Source of the DNA: Ephydatia muelleri
Lineage: Eukaryota; Porifera; Demospongiae; Spongillida; Spongillidae
Assembly: GCA_013339895.1 (NCBI GenBank)
Contig: JABACO010000010.1
Span: forward strand, 4,960,536-5,024,535
DNA length: 64,000 bases
Direction of reading: 5' to 3'
The notes beneath the pieces are model-generated. The model saw nothing but the letters and a program-made list of their open reading frames with translations, was not told the origin of the DNA and searched no databases. This document shows, in pieces, positions 47,142-57,469 of the stretch (positions are counted from its first letter, which is position 1; every line of letters begins with the position of its first letter). A program made the translations under genes and the position numbers.

Positions 47142-48041
47142 TTACACGTAGCTGCTGATCTTCCCGACGTTGTGGCAACGTCTACACCACACTGGTAATT
47201 GAACCACAAATATGTGGACTATTAGGGTCAGACCACAGGCCATGCTCCACAACATAACAAATGCATATGCAGAGATCACCAGCCCATCGTTAGGTGTTGG
47301 GGTTATGAAAGAATAGTAGATGTCGTATACGAAAACAGGTATAATGAAAATAAAGAACATTATCGGAAAGGCAGCCAGAGGAAGGAGCTGTTTAAGTGCA
47401 TTACAATACTGGTCACCATCAGTGATTGGTCCATATCCCAATCTCCAACACACTCTATGAGCCAGTTTCATCACCATGATAAACATGGCAGTCGATGCTG
47501 CTATAAGAACAACTATTGATGGACCATCCCAGAGAACAACTGTTTCAATTACAGCAACGCGAAGAGTGTCATTATTGTCATATACAGGTATGTAGCATCC
47601 ACCAACGAGGCTATATCCATAGGAGTGGGTTATCAGAGGTATAGAAGCGACCATTGTAGGTATGAGTAGCGAGGTCATGATGTACAACACTTCAAGCTTC
47701 TTCAGGTTCTTGTGGAGTACCGCAAAACAGAAGAGATGAAAGGTCACCCACATTGTGAAGAGCAGCTTCATCCACTGGCAATACATGACGGAAAATGCGA
47801 TAGCGATACATATTGAACCATACATTTCTGGGTTACTCTGATAGTTTACCATAATAATTTGCAACATTTGTGCCAATGAAAAGGCCAAAGCTGCAAACGC
47901 CTGATAGAGAGCCAGTCTATAGACGAGCTTCTTGTGTAGTTGGAGACCAAACACCAAGATGGCTGCCAGTAGGCACACAAGTATGGAGACACTGTTGGTT
48001 ACAATTGCCACGTTTATAGCGTATTCACTGGTCGAATTCAT
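47142..48041 (-). CDS. Seven-transmembrane receptor 2, C-terminally truncated paralog
   Basis: A 299-aa open frame from the ATG at 48039-48041, nearly identical to receptor 1 (24015-25013) through all seven helices and the first tail residues. Homology stops at 47149, aligned with 24121. The last codon and the stop come from foreign sequence, giving ISSYV instead of ISSYNNDPTV and losing about 34 tail residues rich in Ser/Thr. Substitutions include YRRRHN to CRRCHN and VLL to VLI. The upstream region is duplicated too, to about 48366. Tail loss could remove phosphorylation or arrestin-binding sites; the gene may still be expressed, or be a recent pseudogene. Confidence 0.6.
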   Translation of the reverse strand: MNSTSEYAINVAIVTNSVSILVCLLAAILVFGLQLHKKLVYRLALYQAFAALAFSLAQMLQIIMVNYQSNPEMYGSICIAIAFSVMYCQWMKLLFTMWVTFHLFCFAVLHKNLKKLEVLYIMTSLLIPTMVASIPLITHSYGYSLVGGCYIPVYDNNDTLRVAVIETVVLWDGPSIVVLIAASTAMFIMVMKLAHRVCWRLGYGPITDGDQYCNALKQLLPLAAFPIMFFIFIIPVFVYDIYYSFITPTPNDGLVISAYAFVMLWSMACGLTLIVHIFVVQLPVWCRRCHNVGKISSYV

Positions 48042-48369
48042 CGGGTCCACAGATACCGGCAATCCTTTGGCAAACGATTATAGTGAGACGACAGTCACGG
48101 ACCGAGCCTATACCGCACCGCTAGAATTGTTACACACCCATTTCTATTCCCACTCTCTCCCTTATATACTGCACAGTTCGAGCGGTACATTGTTCGCAGA
48201 TGTCTCGTGACTGTCATAAGGACCTCAGTTGATTTTAATTTGGAATGGAATCTGGTTATTGCACGATTAATGAACTGGGAGGCACCACTTCTGGCTTTAC
48301 CTGGGTAACTAGTTAGGATATAAGAGCGGCTTACCTGTATATACTATTAGGTGTACGGTATTGTATGTA

Positions 48370-51230
48370 TTCGGCGAGAAGGATATTCATCCTTGCGTCG
48401 ATACCTGCGAAATTGAATAGTGACACTAACGTCGGACTTCCTAATTAGATTAGCTGTCTCAGTACGGAAAATGCAAGTAGCTAATGATTCTGATCAGTTG
48501 TAAAGTAATGCCTTGACTGTGATGGTATGAGTTGCATGTACTTTTCCATCTTGTACCATCGAACCATACAGTAAGTATTGAAAAGGCCTCACATTCATGT
48601 CGCATATAACTGCATTGTTGTGACTGGAGAATTCCTGTTTATCAGCAGTCAATATAATGCTATGGAAATTTAGGATTCATGGTTTTCTTCTGAAGTGGCA
48701 GTATCAGTGCCGAATGTTGAGTCGTGTAGAAGACCCACTAGGCCAATAGATACATGAAAATATGATACCTAACTGTGCCTAACTAGTATTTGGGTGTACA
48801 GCGTTTAATATCCACTATGTAAGGATTACAAAGGGTGGGCATAATTTGGCTGTTTAGACGCGCGTAACAGCCGTAACATAACCTGTTATTCCAAAAGGGC
48901 ATCGCACAACGTTGTGGTCGCATGAGTGGGATTTTCCAATATCGGTACATGGCCGGGATGACCGTTCAAATACAATGCATGTCTAAATGAATGTTGCTTC
49001 AGGTCGGTTGCACGTACCGCGATAGTGGGCGATGCCTCGCTAATTCGCGTAACAGTCTCTAGATTAAATGTAACTACTGTTCATCATTACAATGCACGTG
49101 ATTGTCACGAGACATTTGTAATTTGAAGTACATGTACTGAGATTACGGATAACAAAAATCCCCGCGAAAAAATCCCCTTACAATACACCTAAGATCAATA
49201 CATCTACAGTCTATGACATACTATGCACTCAATTCAAAGTCTAATTATACTCCATTCAGAGGAATTTGATGGGTTTGACCTAGGCGATTTCCCTACTCTC
49301 CTCTCCTTTACTCTTTGATTCACAGCTACATTCAAATGACTTGATGCGTATTGCAGGGCATGTTTCCATGGAAAAGGTATACCCGGTATATTCAACCCAC
49401 CTGTACACATCCGATCGCGAGTAGATCGGGTGCTTATGAAATCTGTTTGAGAAAGGTGCATGAAGCCGGCCAACTCTGTCACAGGCATTTACTTGGAGCA
49501 CACAAGAAATGGCTTTTGGCAGTAGACCTAGACATAACGAAGAGTACAAACTGTTTTATGAAATGAATTGAATGTTTGAGCAAAATCATTGCATACATGT
49601 AGTTGTGAAAAGAAAAAGCAATTAAGTCACCGTATTTCAGATACATGTACATGTAGCTAGCAACGATACCGCTCTTATCTATTGCTGCATGATTGCTGTG
49701 GTAGTTCAGCCTTCTCAGAGCTGTTCTTGTCTCCATGATGAGAACATAGGATATGCATGTATTTATTTACTTACATGTAATGCCTACAAGCTACATGTAG
49801 GGCATACTGTTCCCGCAGCTCATAATATTGCCTAAGCTAAACAAAGTTAATTAGCAGAAGCTGCATTGAACGCGAAAAAACTATATACCACAGCTCATGT
49901 TATTGATAATGGCAGCTAGTTCAAAGAGGTGTCATAGCAGAAGCTGTAGGAACAACAAAAATGGAGGGAGGCCCGCCGTTTGAAAACGTAAGCTCAGTAC
50001 ATAGGAGGGATTTTCACGTTAAGAGGCTGGCCTCCCTATGCTCAGTACATTGTAAGCTGACATAGCGAAGAGATTTTCACATGGGGGATTTATATAACTT
50101 CTTATGTCTTTATTTAAAGACGAAATAAGCAGATAAGCCATATACCATACATGGATTTACAGCTGCTAATCCCCATAACACTGATTTTAAGTACATGTAC
50201 CATGCAGATATCAAATCATACCCGTATATGAGGAGTGGAAGACATTGCGTACATCTGCCTCTTAATGAGTGTAACAATTAGTGACATCAACGCACTAAGA
50301 AACACCCCTTTCCCTCCCACATCCATACTGTTCCCACACCCATGCATAATACGTCTGGTGGAGTTAGGACGTTGTTAACAGGTGAGTCAATTCTATTTGT
50401 ACGCACTATTTCAACCTCAGACACTTCATCTAATGGTGACATGTATGTATTAACAATGCTATATCTTAATCATGAATTCCCTTTTGATTTTAACGAGAGC
50501 TGTCACGCGCACGTGGGGTATGTATTTGTGCCGGTTTGTATAGACGGCTAGCTACGATGATTTATCTCTAATAATTATGTTGCGCAAGTAACGTGCCTGG
50601 CTTTGTACATTGTATATATTAACCAATCGAGCTCTTTGCAAATAGTATCAGGCATGCAAGGATGCAATTTCATTTAGTTAATAAACCTGGATCAGGAGTG
50701 AGGTATGCAGGAGATGGTCGCCTACATCATGTCTACACAGGCGAGGCACCCTACCTATCGAAGATGGCCGACTCCCTGCTGTCAGCAGCAGATCAGGAAT
50801 TGTGTTTGGAAATCTGTTCGTGTTTGTTGTGTGTGGCCTGAGACCACACCTTTTTAATGTGACCTGTGTACTCGGTGGGTGTGGCTTCACCTTGGACGAT
50901 TGGCAAGTTCATTAGAACTCATCACTCCAAGCTCTCCACCATCTTCAAACTTGACCGCACGCATCCACACCATTATGCCTACGCTACGTTCTGATGCATA
51001 GTGGATGATCGCATATATTGCTCGATGTGCGCGATAGATCAGTCGAAAATATCGTAAATCTTGACTACGTGTACACGAATGGTGGCGCTGAGCAATCGAC
51101 GGAACGCTTGGCATTTAGAATTTGGATATGATCGCTTAGCTTCATGCCTAACCGTATAGCGTGTATCTATTTATCACAGCATACGTGATTATCTATAACG
51201 ATACATTAACACATTATGATATCACTTTTG
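48370..51230. other. Interval without firm gene calls
   Basis: No recognised domain. A minus-strand frame at 50887-51114 ends at a good donor (CCAAG before GTGAAG) and reads VKFEDGGELGVMSSNELANR near its end. It could be an exon of an unknown gene, but there is no supporting partner exon. Confidence 0.35.
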
Positions 51231-51232
51231 AA

Positions 51233-52195
51233 TTAAAAAATCGAACACACAACGCAAATGAATATATACACAGCTGCTAGGTCATGCGGCAGTATAGCAA
51301 CGCCTTCATTTGAAGCTGAACAATTGGCAGAGCACACACTAGGTTCCATTTCCGAAGCTGATTGAATGCTATTTGTGTTTATGATGTCACTAATGAGTTG
51401 TGGCCCAGGATAATTGTTTGCAATGATTCCGAATCGTCCTCTCTTGCTATGAATGTAATTGCCTAACTTCGGGTTCATTTCGCCTGCCAATTCTCGTGCC
51501 GCTTCAATCCCGCTCGTAAAACTGGTAAATGTTATGTACAATTGGTTCGAACTGTTGCTTCCCACCGCTTCATCAAGGTGAGCAGCTACTTTGTTCCACT
51601 TCTCTCTCTTAGAGATGGATTTCCACGCGTCTTCCTTATTAACTAAGCCACCTCCCCACCATATGCCGGAAAGACCGTTCGAGAAGTCATCAATTACAAC
51701 TATTTTACCGCGACATTGGCGCAAATATGGTATTTGATTTCTTGTCCAAAATCGTTCACGAGGGAATCTGCTAAAAGCAGCTTGTACCGACTCATAGAAG
51801 GTCACATTGTTATCTTTCGCTGTATATTCTTGCTTGATGCGCATTAAAATGGTTTCAGATGGGTGCGTCGTAAGGAAGTTTATAGAGACTGATAAAACAT
51901 CGGTAAGGTCAGCATTTTGGTAATACGCTTCATGATGTATTGGCAATGCGTTTTTGAAGTGTCTGCAACGAATGTCCAGAAAGCGTATTCCCACAAGCAG
52001 CTGCAGCATCAGCGAGAGAGACTGACACCACGCCCACATAACGCCCTCTCGTGCCATGGTGTTGTGCGTCCCCGGAATTGATAGTTCAGATATGCGTACG
52101 CCGCCAGAAAGGTGTTGCATCCAGTGATCATTACGTATACCTGGATCATCTGGAACATTCCAGTAGTACGGATCACGGGCGTTGATATTACCCAT
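51233..52195 (-). CDS. Phosphatidylinositol-specific phospholipase C X-domain protein (bacterial-type PI-PLC-like)
   Basis: One uninterrupted frame, 320 aa from the ATG at 52193-52195 (MGNINARDPYYWNVPDDPG). The frame continues upstream to 52300, but that part looks like 5' leader with a possible acceptor (CATGCAG near 52239). Motifs: ISELSIPGTHNTMA (first catalytic His), GIRFLDIRCRH (catalytic Arg), LPIHHEAYYQ (second catalytic His), HPSETILMRIKQEY, GKIVVIDDFS. In bacterial enzymes the residue after the first His is usually Asp; here it is Asn. Such enzymes cleave PI or GPI to diacylglycerol and inositol phosphate. The C-terminus ends in a hydrophobic stretch (AVYIFICVVCSIF), perhaps a membrane anchor; MG at the start could allow myristoylation. 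It has no introns in the domain. Confidence 0.75.
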   Translation of the reverse strand: MGNINARDPYYWNVPDDPGIRNDHWMQHLSGGVRISELSIPGTHNTMAREGVMWAWCQSLSLMLQLLVGIRFLDIRCRHFKNALPIHHEAYYQNADLTDVLSVSINFLTTHPSETILMRIKQEYTAKDNNVTFYESVQAAFSRFPRERFWTRNQIPYLRQCRGKIVVIDDFSNGLSGIWWGGGLVNKEDAWKSISKREKWNKVAAHLDEAVGSNSSNQLYITFTSFTSGIEAARELAGEMNPKLGNYIHSKRGRFGIIANNYPGPQLISDIINTNSIQSASEMEPSVCSANCSASNEGVAILPHDLAAVYIFICVVCSIF

Positions 52196-52309
52196 CGTGG
52201 TAAATTTATCGTTAATGCTGCACACTTGGATCGACCTGCATGTAGTTATATGTAAAAGTAAACGAACATGCAGACCATATAACATCACATATATGTACAC
52301 TGTGTATGA

Positions 52310-53870
52310 GCAGGCACAAGAGCCCCACGAATTTCACTTTAAATTACAAAAACGTATAAATTAGCTGCAAGTTGTGAAATCATTTTGAAATCGTAAAGAA
52401 GATGGATTTAATTTGGTGCACGACTGTTATGCATTTCTGGACTGTAGTTTCTACCTTGTAATGTAAAGCTTAGTGTAAGCGATGCTTTTCATAATCCTAA
52501 ATGCTGTACTGTAGCAATCCTTATTTTAGGAATTATTTTCACTCAGATTTAAAAATTATAACCCCCTTACACCTTCAAGTAGCATGGTCATGTGTACTCA
52601 TTCGCGTTGACGAGCAATTTTTCTGCCCGAAAACCGATCACGTGTCGATCGGCATTAAATGCGGGTCGAAATAGATTTGCTTACTAGCGGAATAAATTTA
52701 TGCTTGGGTGTTGTTTATCATAGAAACCGCGCGACCGTTTGGATTAGGAACTGGGCATAACTTGATGCGGTCATCATTGATTTCGTGTATTGCAATCATT
52801 GACCATTATGGATTTAACTGCAATCGAAGCTCACACACAGCTCATTAATCAGGTTTCAATCATGTCAACTTCACACCAGTGAAAACGTAGGTTTAGTTTC
52901 TTCTATTGCAGCGAAATAAATACATTGTATATGAAACTCACCTGTAATTCCAGATGTGGTTGCTGCTGTGAGCCCGTTTATTTTACAGTTGTACTCGTGC
53001 GTTTCTTTTATAGAAATCAATGTTATTAATTAAAAGCACCACTCATTTAAAAACGAACCATCATAGATGTACGTGTGTGAATAGAAGCATCACACACCAA
53101 AATGCATGAATGGTCGTGCCTATTATCCCTTGGACCATAGATACATTGACGTGACTTGCAGCGGTTCGTACAGTTTAAAGTACTGACCCAGTTCGCCACC
53201 CGTGTCACATGAGATGAAACGCACACGCGCACGTCAGAAGTGCATGTTCGATGATTGACATATTACTTGCCCAGAGATTGACATCATCTTTAATTGCTGA
53301 TGGAAACACATCCATATGGCGTGGTCGAGTGCATGGGCGGTGCCATATTACCTTACACGCTGCGCCAAATGATGCACATGCAGCAGTCCACAGGATGCAC
53401 CAAATTACCCAAGGCAGCTTGTCAGATTAATATTAGTGTTAGATTAGTAAAGACAACCTAAGGCAGTGGGCCAGTCATGCACACGGAAGGAACCCCAGCC
53501 ACATCTCGCAGGCCTGGTCGGGCCATGGAGCCTGCAGGTGAATTAAACACAAGAAAAAAATGGGTCGAATTAAGTTTTGATTTTATAAAGGATTTTTAAA
53601 TCCTCTTTAAAATCATTTATGTGATTGCATATATTTTTATTGCATAGAATACACATCAAACACAGACAGGTACGGTTCTACACCTTCGGAGAATGGCTCT
53701 GGCATTTGCTCTAATTAAGCAAATGCTTAAGTGGGGAACAGGTCGAAAGAAGCCTGTGACTTTGGCAGGGACTTGTGGATTGCAAGACGAGCAGCAACTT
53801 GTGCAAAAAAAAATGAAGCCTCTTTACCCCAAGCCCCATAGGAATCAACTGCTAGAGGGATTGAGACCCA
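52310..53870. other. Interval without recognised gene
   Basis: Probably includes the promoter and leader of the PI-PLC-like gene near 52200-52400. No other exon or repeat was recognised. Confidence 0.4.
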
Positions 53871-53872
53871 CC

Positions 53873-54120
53873 CTAGAGCTGAACACTTTTCATCGTTGGC
53901 CTGGTGTTTCCTGCCTCCGTTGCCTCAAGGACTGCACCAAACGTTGCTCCCGCTTCAGCTAAAGTTGAAGGGTTTAGCGGTGAGACAACGGAGATGTCCA
54001 GGGCAACGGGCCTCCCAAGGTTCCAATTCTGCAACAGGATATCGGCAGGTCGTGACTTCGAATGGTCGGGAAAGAGCCCAGCGCCAACATCAACTTGGAC
54101 AGAGGCATGCGCACGGTGAA
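53873..54120 (-). pseudogene. Restriction-like endonuclease relic (RLE lineage 2)
   Basis: The minus strand reads VQVDVGAGLFPDHSKSRPAD, ILLQNWNLGRPVALDISVVS, PLNPSTLAEAG. It is collinear with AQVEVGYGFTSEERHTRPAD and the following nuclease core of 42278-42859. It is about 80 residues, ending in unrelated sequence. Fragment only. Confidence 0.65.
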
Positions 54121-54129
54121 GGAAGTGCA

Positions 54130-56683
54130 CTAAAGTGTCCCTGAGTGTAATACAACATCACCCCCACATTTGCATGTTAAAGCATGGTGTCCAGACTGTG
54201 TGCAGGGCAGAAGGCACACTGAGAGCCCTGGGAGGTATCTAGGCCCAGCCACCACTTAACAGCTCCCTGAATTCAATGGGGTCAAGATGCAGACCTTGGG
54301 ATGTGGAAGGAATAACTGATAGTGAACATTAAAATCAGACACGTGGGAATATTACTGATTTTTTTTTCCCCTGTGAAATGGTTGAGCACTAGTGTCAAGC
54401 ACTATATACCAAGGAACATGATGGTACTAGCTAAGATGTCTAATGACACAGACCTGAAGCACCTTTGCATTGATACAGATGGCACTCTGTGGTTGCATGG
54501 AGTAAATGGGAAAGGAAACCATCGTTGTTGCATGAGGATCACAATCAAGACGAAATGATCCATTGACCTTGATGTCCTGAGCCACCAAACGAAGAAATCC
54601 TGGTTTAATGAGTTGAATAACAATTCAAATAATTTGGTGAAGCTTCGCCTCATTACAATCCGGCTCAGTTCCAGATCCGTAGCTATTGCAACATGATTGA
54701 CGTGCGGCACTGAAATAATAAAGCAGCTATGAGCTCGAAACGTGCATATACTTTACAGCCCCAGCCCAAAACATTAGAGTATTGCATGGCATCCCAAAAA
54801 CATAATTTCTGCATCACAATAACAAAATGCATACATACTCTTTTTACAACTAGGACATCTTAATATATGAATATACCGTTCTCAGAAACACTCCTTTTAA
54901 TTGCCAAGCCGTCCACGTATCGAGCAAGTTAGTCATTGCAGTGTGTATGCTATTCCTAAAGTTACAAGGGTGAAGAGAAAAAAGGTTAAACTAAATGAGA
55001 TGAGAAGTATTGTGAGGTGAGATTAGAGAGGGAAATATTGTATTGGAGAGCACCAATAGAAGAAAAACGATCTGATTAGTGAACAGTTTGTGTTTCTCTG
55101 TAATGTCCTAATTACATTCTGCACAAGACCAGGTGTCTAGCTATCGTGATGAATCTAATTCACTGAAAGACATCACCTTCTTCCTCTGCCTTTAACCCCT
55201 GCAGCTCTTAATACATGGATGATGAACTTTCCAGTGCGGCCAACCCCATGCTGCGAAGGTGTGCTTTATATTGTTAATCGCACATGAAGACTTTTGCAAC
55301 ACAGTTAATGAGCAGAGAGTAGAGGATGAGGAGTTCACTAATGCTGTGCTAGTTGTTGCTAAATATGAATGTTATAGACAGCACACAATTATGACATTAG
55401 CTGTTGGCAGCCAGCCATTTATTGTTTTCGAAATGGTGTGTGTGTTCTTGAGGTACCAAAGAAGAAGGGACCATTTACTAGTACTAACCTTCCAGTGACC
55501 GTATTTTATAGGTCTCATTGTTCTGTACTGATTCCAGTGTGTCAGAAATGCTGCCGTAAAAAGCACAGGTGATCCTCCTCTGTGGGCCAGTAGCAGAAGA
55601 GGATTCATGACCTTCCTCTATCAGAGCATGCAGCATGATAATGACCCTGCACTTGAACTCCATGCCCAACAGTATCCTCCAGAAGTCTTACACTTTGTTC
55701 TGGAGGGGACTCTGATGATGAGTGACTTTATGATATTTTTAGCAGCAGTTCATTGCTGTATCTAGAAGGTATCCATTCAACAATGCTAGCATTGATGCAT
55801 ACAGAGTATAAAGAACTAGTTCTTCCTAGAAGTGGCTGACTGGCATTGTCTATGGAGAACATCATTTGCCATGACGTATAACAGATGCTATATATGGTCA
55901 TATACATGGCAGTATGTTCTCATAGCGATTCTTTGCACTGTTGCATAGCTGTGCTTCATCAGAGTAGACATCATGCAGGAGTTGGCTTGTGATGCAACAT
56001 GTTAAGAAGCTTAGAATAAAGATGAATGCACACTCATCATCATATATCGACCAAAAGCTGCACAATTATGTTTTCTTACCGTGAATTGTTTCTGGAATTA
56101 ATTTATAGTTTAACCAGGTTTATCTTGGAGAGGGAGTCAATGGAAAGCTTGAGACTTTTTTGCACTAATTTCTGTGTCTCCACAGGTCATCAAGGGCATC
56201 GTATATGAACACATATTGACTCATGGGATAAAGCTAGGGAGGGATAAATGTCAGACTGCATGGGAGTCACGATCATGACATGGCATGCCAGTGTTGCACC
56301 ATGAGTACCCTTTTGCTCCTCATATCTGTGACAACCTCTGGATATCATGAATTTTATCCTGTCTAAGACCAGTGAAATCTTGTCATGGAAAATTTGTACC
56401 ATCCCATGAGCCGGAAAACTGGGGGGCCAGGCAGTGTAGTGAAAGTGGGTCATTAGGAGGTGGTCTGCATCTGGAGCCAGTTTCAGAAATAGGAATACAG
56501 TAGGTGTGAATAGAGCATAGCTAACAACAGTTACAAAGTATACTTAAGTGTTTGGAGCTGGGAGGGGTGTATACAGCATACCCAAACTATCTTTATATGT
56601 ACATTTGTACATTTGCAAATGTTATGTATATAGAGAGCACCATGCACCAATTAGCCAAGCCTGAAATTAAGGCAGCAACCTCC

Positions 56684-56718
<35 letters not shown>

Positions 56719-57200
56719 CATACATACCGCGGCTGGATTGAAGCTGGGTAGTATGCTTGTACGTAACCTTGGGTATGCTTTTTGTACTAGTCATGTTTGT
56801 AAAGTGTATTGCATGTAGTGTTGTGTGTGAAATATGGGGAGGTTATCATGTACTATGGCGTAGGAGACGGGTGGCTGTTGAGTAGAGAAGGGGGGGGGGA
56901 GGGGGCTGTTTGAGAGCAGACCATGGTATGGGAGCGGCTGTGTTGGAGTGCTCAGCATCCAGGTAGACCTCCAGATTACATGAAGGGTCAGATTGGTGGT
57001 TTTGTACTACATACACTTTACCACGGGTGCAGGCCTTACAATTTCTGTTTAATGGCCGTGACCTCAAGTGCTAATTAGTTTTTTTTCTTTGACAATTTTT
57101 TTGCACTTTTCCTTTCAGTGCAAATGCCATAAATAGATATCATTATGATTTTCCAATTTCTTTCTATCCAGTGATGCAATCCACTTAAAATGCATAGATG
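54130..57200. other. Interval without recognised gene
   Basis: Several short open frames show no domain. It contains a CA microsatellite (about 56686-56717) and a G-run near 56890. No RNA gene was recognised. Confidence 0.45.
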
Positions 57201-57413
57201 TCATCTCGATGTATTGAATTTCTGGATATGATTGTTCTTGCTTTTAGCTTTGCCATCTAGAAATCCCAATGTCATGTTTGTTGCTTTCCTGATAAGGTAG
57301 TCTGCTAGTCCAAGATTGTGTTTCGCAAACATGTTATATACAGGTGCTGATAGTGTTTGACCCGCTATTGATGGGGTGAGATGGGCTAAATTAACTTCAA
57401 AATAGGCATACAT
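57201..57413 (-). pseudogene. Fragment of the unassigned transposase-like family
   Basis: The minus strand reads GQTLSAPVYNMFAKHNLGLA, DYLIRK, LGFLDGKAKS. It matches QTLSAPAHNMFAEKTLGLAD, YHFRN and IGFFDAKVKS at 10064-10351. Only the C-terminal segment remains. Confidence 0.6.
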
Positions 57414-57469
57414 GCATTTGTATTTGTATTACATCAATTATTCTTCCTATTAGTAAATCTACATGCATA

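Noticed and set aside
54402-54710. 102-aa minus-strand frame
   Set aside because: No recognisable motif, splice context or neighbouring exon; length is compatible with chance.
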